Shown here piece after piece: positions 11,166 through 20,622 of a DNA stretch of 64,000 nucleotides. Under the pieces are notes generated by a model, which saw only the letters and a program-made list of their open reading frames with translations, was not told the origin of the DNA and did not search any database. This DNA comes from Omphalotus guepiniiformis. Lineage: Eukaryota; Basidiomycota; Agaricomycetes; Agaricales; Omphalotaceae. Numbering within the stretch: position 1 is the first letter of the stretch; each line of letters opens with the position of its first letter. The stretch is taken from assembly GCA_028554645.1 (NCBI GenBank), contig JAQOOI010000020.1, forward strand, positions 268,993-332,992, written 5' to 3'. A program made the position numbers and the translations under genes.

Positions 11166-11968
11166 GTACGTTCTTCCATGAAGCTATTCACCAGCGGAAA
11201 TAGGAGAAGAGGTAAGAACGGTTACCGACCATGAAGAATTCGGCTCGCTGTGAAATTAGGGTGTCACTCACCTCTTTCATCTTGGGTGCATATATGCGCC
11301 TTCCTCGTGAGGATTCGGCAGACTGTGTCTTCGTCGCTTTATTTGATACGTTGCCCGTGCTCCGCTACTTGTCATCCATCTGTCCGGGATGAAATGCTCG
11401 AACGTCTTGAAAAAGCGTTGCAGCCTCCGAAAATCTTCATTGTCAACAGGTTTCGATCGTGATGAGAGCTGCGATCAGGGATGGCTCAGAGAATAATTCG
11501 TCTTTGATGCGGTTGAATCGTTGTCATATCCTCCTCGTGTTTCGTTCCATGATTTCAACAACTAAGCTGAGCAGTGAGAGTGGTGAAGCGGTCAAAGCAG
11601 CGGAAGCAACGCCAGAATTCTAAACGTGGGCAGGCACACGTGATCACTGTCAATGCTTAATCTTATCAGATCTAGACTCCTTCATCCGCAATCTTGATTC
11701 TTGTCTTTGATTAACTTGTTCCCTGCACTCACTCTATCTCGAATTCAACCATACTGAAAGTCGCGCCCAAAGAATGCTTGCGCTCTCAGGAGAACGAGGA
11801 CCTGAGACTGTTGGCGTGTAAGTAACGGTGGAGGCAATGGTAGTCTCCGAATGTTTTGTGTACGACTAAGCAGGCTACCTCTTAAGGATGTTTGTGTACT
11901 CGGCTTCAGGATTATGGATACAAATATTCCGTCTTCTTTTCAGCGACTAGTCTGCTAGGAAGCAAGAA
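11166..11968. other. Intergenic stretch before the four-cluster zinc gene
   Basis: No coding sequence is supported. A weak open frame at 11250-11462 has no recognisable motif. The distal part should contain the promoter of the zinc-cluster gene. A CACGTG-like sequence (ACACGTGATCAC) occurs at about 11636-11647. Confidence 0.45.
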
Positions 11969-13642
11969 ATGGATATATCTCCTGATCATGACCCTTCACA
12001 AAGTACGATCAATTCCTTTCAATATTTTTTAACTTATGTTTAGTATATGCTACAGATGCTTCGAAAAATCATGAAGTCCCCCCTTTCAATTTGCCTTTTA
12101 AGACTCCCAGTAAGTATTTTTCCACATTTTGGCCTCTCTTCTCGATTCCTTATACCTGCTTTAGTCTGCATCTCGTGTTATCAAAATAGCATTGAATGCA
12201 CTATAGCACCAGATTGTCTTACTTGCGACTCATGCGTGAAGAAGAATATAGGCATGTATACGCCAGTCTCATGTTCACTCTTTAGTGGCTAAGCTAATGT
12301 TGTCTTTCGCAGAGTGTAGAGAATATCACTTCCGCGGTAAGTCGTCGTAACCCATTTCCTGTCATTTATTCATTTGTCACCTCTCAGTTGTTGAAAAAGA
12401 TTCTCAACGACGTACGCGCTGCTGGAACTGTATGTACACATTCTTTTATTTCGTTCTCTTCTTACTATTCACTGTTCCGCTTTTCAACAGCCTGCATTTC
12501 ATGTCGCCAAAACAAGACTCGATGCAGAGGTTCAGATGGTTTTGCTTGCGACGCATGCATGGAGAAGAATATAGGTACGTATCTCGGTCTAGTACTAAGT
12601 ACTGTGTGGCGGTTAATTCGGATGACTTGCTCTGAATCACAGAATGCAAATTCACAAAAGCGAGGGACCTTAAACCCAAAATTGTCAGAAAAAAACGTCT
12701 TCACGTTCACATCCCCATTGGTATATCTGGTCTTCTCAATCTTTGGTCTCTTCTCAATCAATATCACTTTTCCCCGGCACCCGCTTTCAGCCTGCACTTC
12801 ATGCCATGAAAGAAAGATTCGATGCACAGTTTCAGATGGTTTTGCTTGCAACTCATGCAAGAACAGGAATTTAGGTACGTAGCTCGGTCTAATACCGTGT
12901 GGCGAATAGTAATGATGATTTGCTCACAGAATGCAAATTCCCAAATCCTAGCCCCATTGGTGGTATATCTGGTCTTTTTAATCTTTGGTCTCTTCTTGAT
13001 CAATATCTTTCCCCGCTATTAGCTTGCATTTCGTGCCGTCGAAGAAAGGTTCGATGCATAGTATCAGATGGTTTTGCTTGCGACTCATGTAAGAAGAGGA
13101 ATTTAGGTATGTATACTCGACGAGGTGTACGCTTTACTGTGGTCTGTGTGGCGCCGGCTAATGGCATTTTGATCACTTTGCAGTATGTAAATTTGAAGAG
13201 AAGAAATACTATTCGTCGAACAATGAGGTATGAATGAATGGTATTTTATTAATAACAACAACAACTCATGTCCGAGTCGTTGTAGGTTGAAAGCCCTGTT
13301 TCCACTGCTTCAGAGTCGCTATCCGAGTCGTCGAACAGTGATCACGTAGCCTTCCCCCCGCCCGACGCTCAGACCAGTCTTGACTGGTCTACAATCTCTC
13401 AGGGAGATGAAGCTACATCGATCACATCCTCCTCCGAGTCCTCGGAGTCGCCATCAATCCTAGTAGATGGATGCATTTTTAAAATATGGCAGCCCCCTCA
13501 GCTTCCTTCCGTTGGCACTTGCGAGTTTCCTTCAGCCTCTGGTGGTGGTGAAATAGCGATTGTACCTCTCTCAGTCTCGGCTGATTTGAATTGGTGGACA
13601 AGGTTCTCCTCTCCATCAATTTCAGAAGTTGACATATCGTAG
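11969..13642 (+). CDS. Protein with four tandem Zn(II)2Cys6 clusters
   Basis: Twelve exons splice to exactly 1002 nt (333 residues): 11969-12002, 12056-12109, 12165-12251, 12313-12336, 12388-12429, 12491-12574, 12643-12720, 12791-12874, 12930-12959, 13023-13106, 13184-13227, 13286-13642. The product has four fungal-type binuclear zinc clusters, C-x2-C-x6-C-x7/8-C-x2-C-x6-C. Their cysteines start at residues 31, 82, 136 and 174. Clusters 2-4 keep the Lys of the DNA-contacting loop (CRQNKTRC, CHERKIRC, CRRRKVRC); cluster 1 has CYQNSIEC and lacks it. Each cluster is cut by an intron just before its last Cys, and intron sequences of units 2-4 resemble each other, so the array arose by exon-block duplication. 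A basic linker (VRKKRLHVH) follows cluster 2. The C-terminal 131 residues are Ser/Glu-rich and could activate transcription. Fungal regulators normally carry one cluster. The start is the first ATG giving consistent phases. Role unknown; nuclear DNA binding inferred. Confidence 0.8.
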
Positions 13643-13960
13643 ATCCATCCTTTCATGATCAGTCGGTGCTCTTTGTGCTCTTCGTGCAGCTTTCGCTTTC
13701 CTTGTCTTACGAAATCGTATGATACATACGTTGTATCTACGTACTTGATGTTACTAGTCTACTGTCTAGCTCAGCTGATTCCCAATATAATTGATTCCTG
13801 TGTACAGAGAGATTTGATCTGCATTCTGCATCTTAGTAAGGAAGATGACTCGGCGCGCACTGATGCAGCACTTCAGAGCGTTTTGTTTCGTTTCTCGCCC
13901 CGAGTGTTAAATGCTGCTCTGTAGTGGGGAACGGATGAGTTCTGGTGATTCGGGAGGAAT

Positions 13961-14100
13961 GAATTGAACGCACCTGGTTGGTCTCCATAATGCCAAGCGT
14001 CGTCCAATCGGCGTAATGGGTATGCTCGATCAAACATCGTAATATAGATATGGAGCAAAAGGAGGGGAGTCTTGAGGGAAGACCAACGCACCTATGAATC
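13961..14100 (-). pseudogene. Relic of gene X first exon
   Basis: On the minus strand a block reading MFDRAYPLRR, ending at a GTGCGTTCAATTC donor, matches the MFERAC end and GTGCGTTTCAATTCCC donor of gene X near 9990. The rest of gene X is absent here. The adjoining DNA then runs into the segment shared with 10628-10790. It is best read as what remains of gene X in the copy of the block that kept prefoldin 5. Confidence 0.6.
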
Positions 14101-14288
14101 GTGGCGTAACGCATAGCACATACGTAGTATCCTATATGGTACCACCAAAGTCTTGCCGCGTTCACTATGTAAGGGTGCGATGGGGTTGATAATGTTTCAT
14201 TCATTCATTGCCTGCCTCCTCACGAATCCCACAGATCCCACAGATCCCACAAATCCCACAAGTAGAACAGGAAACAGAACACAAAAAA

Positions 14289-15105
14289 TCAAGCTTTCGA
14301 TGTATTACTCTGCGTCTGCGTCTGAACCTGAAGCTTCGCCTGCATAACACTAATAACAGCATTCATATTATCTCTCTTTCTCTGTATCGTATCTTCTAGA
14401 GTTTCGAGGTTTGTACGGATGTAGTCGACTTTGGATTGGTAGTGTTTGATTGCTTGGGGTCGTGTCTTTTGGGGTATATTATATTGCAGCAAACAGCGAG
14501 TTTGACAGCGAGTTTGTTAGTACCGCTGGTGGGTAGTGGGTGATGGGTTGTGGGGATCACGTACCTTTTGCACGAAATAACCCGTACCGACATCGACGAG
14601 GACGTGTTCGGGGTTACATAGTTTCCCGGGGACGTATAGAGAGTTTGTTAGTGGGACGAGGATGGGTTTATCTGGGGGGTCCCGAAGTCAGGACAGGAAT
14701 TTTTCGTGTGTGTGGAGAGCGAAAAAAGTATGGAGCGAAAATGAAACAGAAACAGAACAGAAGGAAAGAAACAGAAAAGAAACTCACTTTGATTCCCCGG
14801 CTTCAAATCATTAACATTCTCAATACAAGCTTTAAATTTCGCTTGGGCTTGTTTTAGTTGAGCGAAGGAGTTTGTTAGGTGGTTTAGTTCCTATCATACA
14901 TAAAACAAGAACAATGACGATTAATCAGTAATCAGGTTTCATTCCAATTCGAGGTTCATCAGTATTGAGTCCAGATTGAATGGAATTGATGAAACGAAAC
15001 GAAAGCAAATGATCGCAAATCACTCACTTCTTCAAACTGTCTCCGGATATCACCCAGTTGACTTAGATCCAAATCCGAGAGGTTGATTTGCTGAGGTTGC
15101 GACAT
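14289..15105 (-). CDS. GIM5: Prefoldin subunit 5 (alpha-type)
   Basis: Four exons encode a protein of the expected size, about 150-160 residues. Exon 1 (15105-15028) gives [17 protein letters not shown]. Exon 2 (14890-14788) gives [16 protein letters not shown] and the first helix. Exon 3 carries the beta-hairpin region [14 protein letters not shown] then [15 protein letters not shown]. Exon 4 provides the second coiled-coil helix ([16 protein letters not shown]) and ends QSNTSKA. PFD5/MM-1 (yeast Gim5) is one of two alpha subunits of the hexameric prefoldin chaperone, which passes nascent actin and tubulin to the CCT chaperonin in the cytosol. The LTNSLYVPG and DVGTGYFV motifs are diagnostic. 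It shares a 187-bp promoter with the LCHN gene. A broken duplicate lies at 10794-11165. Confidence 0.92.
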
Positions 15106-15292
15106 CGGACAGACGTGTGCGTAGCGCTTGAAGTTGGAGGACGTGGGCGTGGGCAGGACGTGGGCGTGGGCAGGACGTGGGCGTGACTCTGACGTGACAG
15201 GACGTAACGATGTGACAAAGGGGTGACAATCTGAAGAATTTTGCCTCAGGGCTCTTATACTGTAATTCCAATTTTACCAGAACCCCTTCGAT
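15106..15292. promoter_or_regulatory. Divergent promoter of prefoldin 5 and LCHN genes, with 17-bp repeats
   Basis: The 187-bp gap separates two divergent starts. It contains GGACGTGGGCGTGGGCA twice in tandem (15139-15155 and 15156-15172) plus a partial third copy (15173-15187), then TGACGTGAC, an ATF/CREB-like half site, at about 15190-15198. The GC-rich repeat could bind a zinc-finger factor; this is inference. Confidence 0.55.
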
Positions 15293-17912
15293 TTGATCAA
15301 TGACATTGAAATGCCTGAATCTGGCAGAATAAACGAACCTCAGGATTTAGGTATGTACGGTACCTTGGTTTCTCTTTCTGTGTTTCGTTTTTGGCAAAGC
15401 AAGCTGATGGAACGAACGAACTTGAACGAACTTGATGGTTTACAGTTGCGCTATTCCATGCTTCGTTTCATCCTACGAGAGGGAATGTTATAGATTGGTT
15501 TATGAAGAGTAGTGAAGGTACGCCCCGCCCCCCAAAAACACTTCAAATGGAAATGGAAATGGAAATGCGACTGACGAGTGGGGTAGATTTATCGTTGGAT
15601 AGTTTAGAGTTTAGTGCGTTACCTAGTGGTCTTCATCTTGTTGAACAAGATGTTATGTACGTCCCCTCCTCCCTCCTCCCTCCCTCACTCACCCTCTCAC
15701 TCTCCCCCCACTCACACCCTCACTCACACTGTCACTCACTCATACGAACTCGTAATCCTTCGCAACCGCAGATACTTCTCCAAAGAAGGGCACCACGGCG
15801 TCTGCGCATTCCTCCGTGTAAAATCAAACGAACAAGGTCATAGAGGATATCGACTCTCTTCGTTAGGTGTATTACTTGCAAAGTCTACGCGTCCGAAACC
15901 TTGGAAACATGCGTTGGCTTTGAAGGGTCTTGTTGGGGGGTTGTATGCTCGGTTGGGAGCGGCAGCTGCGGTGGACTCGGCAACTAGAGCGGGAGTGGGA
16001 GCGGGAGAGGGAGTGGGAGAGGGAGTGGGAGAGGGAGTGGGGTTGGGGTTGGAGGAAGAAAGGGATTGGGAACCTCTGAAGAGGTATTTTGAGGAACATA
16101 AGGTTAGAAGACCTGATCTTAATGGAGCTGGTGATTGGTTGGGATGGAGTTATGAACTTGATAATGTGAGTCCGAGTCCGGGATACATACACGACAGAAA
16201 CTCGTTTTCTAACACACTATTCATTGATAATGCCTCTTCAAACCATCCTCATCCCCATCCTCATCCCCATCCTCACCCTCACCCTCACTCAAACTCAAAC
16301 TCAAACCCAACACTCCACCTCCCCCATCTCCTACGTATCCTAGGTCCTTCTACTATGACGCTTTATAAGCATGTTATAGGGAGGAAAAGGGTGCTTATTT
16401 ATACGTTACCGCCTGTTGAGGCTGCTTGTATACTTTGTCATGTTGCAGCGGATTTTTGTTATGAACAGCAGCAGCAAACGCCTCAGGCGGAGGCAGACGC
16501 GGGGGTGGATGCGCCTGGGACTGGGACGGGATCTGGGTTTGGGAGGTTAAAGGGTAAATGTCGAGAGAGTATAAGTGTACTTGGGATGATCACTTTAAGT
16601 GATGTTGATCGGTTAGAGAGGGAGAGTCGGACTGGGAGGGGTTGGATTGCGTGTATGTACTCACTTCCGAATTCTCTCCTTTTTTTTCGAACCTTGACTA
16701 ACGAATGTAATAGGCACGACAGATGCGATTTTCCTGGAAAGACCATCATATTATGATTTGCTTATTGATTTGACGACGTCGACGCCTAATAAACCTACAC
16801 GTCCGACGTTTTATTCTTCAAGACCGGTTTCTGCGTCGGCTTCGGCCCCGGCGTCTACAACGTCGAGAGGGTCTACGGCTACGCCCAAGCATAGTTTGTC
16901 TGTTATTCGGTTTGCTTGGAGTGATGTGAAATTGGTATGTGTACTCTAGTTGAACCGAGTTACATAGCATACACCCCTTTCTTATCTCCCTTTGTACCAG
17001 TGGAACGAACTAGAACGTATCCTCCAACTCGACGCTACGAACAATTACCATACCCACCCCCCGAATTTCCCATGTTGTTCGTCTTCGTCGTCGAACCCAC
17101 AAGGTGTTTCTGATCAAAAAGGAAAGTTTGTAACGGCTTGGACGGATGTTTGGAGAGTCTATGAAGATGTTTGTCTTGTTTGTGCGGGGTTGTGGATGGG
17201 TTCTTGGAAGGGTACGAATAACTTGAGGGCGTCGCCGTATTCTACGAGGAATAGTAATGATGAGGGGAATTGGGGGAGTGTTAGGATTGAGGGGGAGGAT
17301 TATTTGATTGTTGATGGGGTGCTTGGGGATGACCAGGGGTCTGGGGAGGAGGGGTCGGGGTCTGGGAGGGTAAGGAGTTTGGGACTGGGGATTGAGGGGA
17401 GGCCGGTTGTACAAGGACAGAATCTGGGTGGGACGAGTAGGAGTTTGAAGAGGACTAGTGCGATGTCTTGGTCTACTGGGAAGAGTAGGAAGATGTCGAC
17501 TACGACGACGACGGAGGATGAGGGAGATACGGCGAGAGGATCTGGGGATGGGGATGTTGATGCTGATGTGAATTTAGAGATGCGAGAAAGGGAATATGAA
17601 GAATATAGGAAAAGAAGAGAAGATGGACAGTTACTAACTACACTTGCTTTGCTTCAGACTTTTCATGCGCATACTTTGTTTCATTTATCGATTCTCGAGT
17701 CGTTTTTACCTGCGGACAGGCAGTCTCCAGTTGGGGAGGATGCTGTGGTGTATTTGACACCGAAGGATGTGTTGATGTTTGAGTTGGGACCGTTTAGTGG
17801 TGTTGATGAGAGGTATTTGGAATGGTTGGGTGGGGAGTATGGTGGTGGAACGAGGGTTTTGGTTAAAAGGGGTTGGAAAGATATTTTTGGGATTGTTTTT
17901 GGGTATGGCTGA
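15293..17912 (+). CDS. LCHN (DENND11)-like DENN-domain protein
   Basis: The gene starts MINDIEMPESG. After an intron with donor GTATGT comes ALFHASFHPTRGNVIDW, matching the LCHN family signature of an FxxxFHPxxGNxIEW strand. Further exons give LEFSALPSGLHLVEQD, then YFSKEGHHGVCAFLRV and LSSLGVLLAKSTRPKPW. Later motifs are HLPHLLRILGPSTMTLYKH and GRKRVLIYTLPPVEAAC, the conserved core. The C-terminal half is long and low-complexity. The last segment LTTLALLQTFHAHTLFHLS precedes the stop TGA at 17910-17912. LCHN/DENND11 proteins are DENN-related, probably acting on Rab GTPases in membrane traffic; the exact partner is unknown. Gly/Val-Glu and His-Pro repeats (about 15990-16045 and 16245-16300) enlarge the protein. 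The His-Pro segment could be an unspliced intron, but no good acceptor was found. Confidence 0.8.
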
Positions 17913-18319
17913 TTCTGTTTTGGACACTTCTTATGATATTATTGATACCCTTACGATACCATTCTTATGTTTGTACATACATATTTGAACTTGGAGTTAT
18001 TCTTGGATGTACATGTGTCGATATATGCGCTGTGCAGGCGCTGTATAGAGAATCGCCTCCGAGACTTCAGAGTCATACTGAGCTCTTCAATTCTTACAGC
18101 TGGTACCATTTAAATACACGATTCTGCCACTCAACGTACCAACAGCTGTCCACTCAAGCAGTGCGAGTCACTTGCGGGGCGGGCAATGTCAAAGTGGGTG
18201 ACCAACTTGGGTCAGTTTCATTGATTGATTGATTAGTCATACACACACGGGACCATAAGTAACGGCTCTTCAAGCCGTTCTTACCTTCTTCAACGTTAAC
18301 CCTCACAATCTTAGCAGAA

Positions 18320-19631
18320 ATGGCAGACAGCAAGGTTTTTATCATCTCGCTTCACTTATGTATTCCTTGTACTCAATACTCATCGTATATTTCCCATAGA
18401 TCGCTATGTCTCGCGCACTAGGCGCTGCATTCCTTAATCATCAAGTCGAACAGCTCGAAAAGTCCGTGAACAGCCATACCGGGGCTTCCTCCAAAAATTG
18501 GAGAGATAGGAAATTTGATAGGGATAGGGATAGGACGCCTTCGAGCAATGGTGTTGGTTCTTTCCCTGCGAAGCGTCAGACTAACTCGTCACCGAGTAAG
18601 GGACCATATGGGAATAAGAAGAAGGGCGGTGAGGCTACGAATCAGAGAATGACGGCCAGAGAGGGTCCCAAGGTTGGGGATCAGGGACAGAGGAGGCGTA
18701 TGAGTGACGAAATGGAAAAAGATGCCGATGTGGTGGTCGTTGATGCCAGTGTGCTGGTGCATGCAGTGAATCACCTGAAGAAATGGTGCAGGAATGGGAG
18801 GGAAGAAGTAATTATTGTCCCGCTGGAAGGTTTGTCCTACCGCCACTTCTTTCTGTTATTCTTACGACTTATGAACTGCTTCTAGCTCTGAATACTCTTG
18901 ATCTTCTCAAAAAAGGGACAACGTCACTTGCTCAGCGAGCTAGGACCGCATCTCGTATACTTGAAGCTCAAGTTGGTACCAACCCTCGTATTCGGGTTCA
19001 GCGTGATGAAGCATTTGTGCTTTGGGATAATATCAAGTTTGGGGAAGTCGAGGCTTCTGATGATAAATGCGCCACAGGTAGCTCCCCAGAGTGGGTCCGT
19101 CGGACTATTTGCTGTGCCCAATGGGAAGTTGACAACGCTGCACCTCCTACTGGCTCGAAGCTTAAAGTGGCATTGGCAGTTTGCACTACTGCGAATGCTT
19201 CGCCGCAGAGTCCCACTACTAAACTTCCGGTAGAGGAGGAACCTGCCTTGTTGACGCCTGTCCCTCTTCCCGCGCCGTCTCATCATGCCCATGCTAATAA
19301 GCATGAGCCGCGCACTAACGGAAGTCAGGTTGCGAACTGGGCTTCTAAGGCCGGGATCCCCATCATCGATGTCAAGCCTGCTCCGCCTCAGTCGTATTCT
19401 CCTAACAATTCGGGTCACCCACGTTCGTCCTCTGAAGAAGATCGGCCGAAGCGTATTATCTCCAACAAAAGCGGAGGTCGTCGTCCTCCTACTAGTGAAG
19501 GGGACAAGCTCAAAGGCGGTTTAGTTGAACGATCGCCTGCAGTCCTCGCGATGATGGAAATGGTGAAACGTCCGGACAGCAAGGCTGTAAGAGTGCTTGC
19601 GCGCGGCGAGAAACTTGATCCGGATACTTGA
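18320..19631 (+). CDS. PIN-domain protein (putative RNA-processing nuclease)
   Basis: The modelled start is a 5-codon exon (MADSK) joined to IAMSRALGAAFLNHQ; the Met at 18406 is an alternative start. A basic, disordered N-terminus is followed by a PIN fold: DADVVVVDASVLVHAV with the first active-site Asp, EEVIIVPLE spliced to ALNTLDLLKKG, then AQRARTASRILEAQ. This arrangement matches eukaryotic PIN proteins of the SMG6/Swt1 type, which cleave RNA with metal-coordinating acidic residues. The later acidic residues of the active site are not obvious, because the last conserved strand reads LKVALAVCTTAN. Catalysis is therefore uncertain. The C-terminal 150 residues are Pro/Ser/Lys-rich and disordered. 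The intron after VPLE has a GTTTGT donor. The stop is TGA at 19629-19631. Confidence 0.65.
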
Positions 19632-20622
19632 AATCTACGGTTGATTCTGATGGTGTTCACCCACAAACCATGCATTGAAGAATCGAATCCTCTCTGTTCC
19701 CTTCCCCCTCCCCCTTCCCGCGTGCAACATCGGAAAAAAACGGAAATGGATTGGGCGTTTTTGGTCGGGCTTTTTTCTCTCACACACAATTTTCCCTTCG
19801 TACTCTTTACTAGATTTTCAATGTAACCTGGTCTGGGTCGGAGGAGGGAGCTGTGGTTTTCCGACTTCATCATGGTATGTTGGACTCATCATCTATGTGG
19901 TTAATACTAATTGTGCTTCTTTGCAGCCGCTGAACGTTCAGAGTTTACCGATGACCAGTTTGGGACGCAGATCCCTCTGTACGCAATTGTTAACAGGTGG
20001 TGGAACTGGAGTCGTTCTTACACCTTCTGTTGCTTGCGAAGGAGAGCTTATATGTGGCTTGCGTGGTAAAGATCCGAACGTTTTTGGATCAGACACCGAG
20101 TGGAACGTGTAACTCCTTGGGATAGTAAACGACTTTTTGGTCAAATTGTTCGGACTACCCTCTTTTTTTCTTTTTCTCGTTCAAGACTTTTTCTCCTGCC
20201 AGTGGCTTGATTCTTTTAGTGCGGTTCGATGGAATTTCGGTCGGTTTCTAACGTTCAAACTTTTGAAGGCGATTGGACTCACGCACGGTCGCTCTACGTA
20301 ACTGTCAGTGTTATCTTGGCTTTTTTGTTTTTTATTTATCGGTTTTTTGTGTTTCTGTTTTTCTGTATCCCATCCCTTTTTCCTACGTATATGTCTTATG
20401 CACATGCCCCCGTCTCTTTTTCTCTTCAAACCCTTGTTTCAGGTTATCCTTTTTCTTAAAATGAAAACATGCTTTTTGTGAAAAAGCGTCCCCACTGCAA
20501 AAGTCAGTAAGTAACGCTCACGCTGTGACGATCTGCACGTGAGTTTTTCAATTTTGTTCGTTCGAGTCTCAGCGCGTCTCTGAGTCTCTTCTCAACCTTT
20601 TTTTTCATTTTTACACGCGCTG
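19632..20622. other. Intergenic stretch with one unexplained exon-like segment
   Basis: Most of this is T-rich 3' and 5' flanking DNA. One segment (19926-20071, +) after a CAG acceptor stays open for 48 codons, contains TQIPLYAIVNRWWNWSRSY and ends in TAA. It joins in phase across GTATGT to a short upstream block near 19825-19875. No start codon or family was found, so I do not call a gene. Confidence 0.4.

Noticed and set aside
20229..20464. Hydrophobic open frame that could be a membrane peptide
   Set aside because: The Phe/Leu/Val richness follows from T-rich untranslated DNA, and there is no start context or family match.
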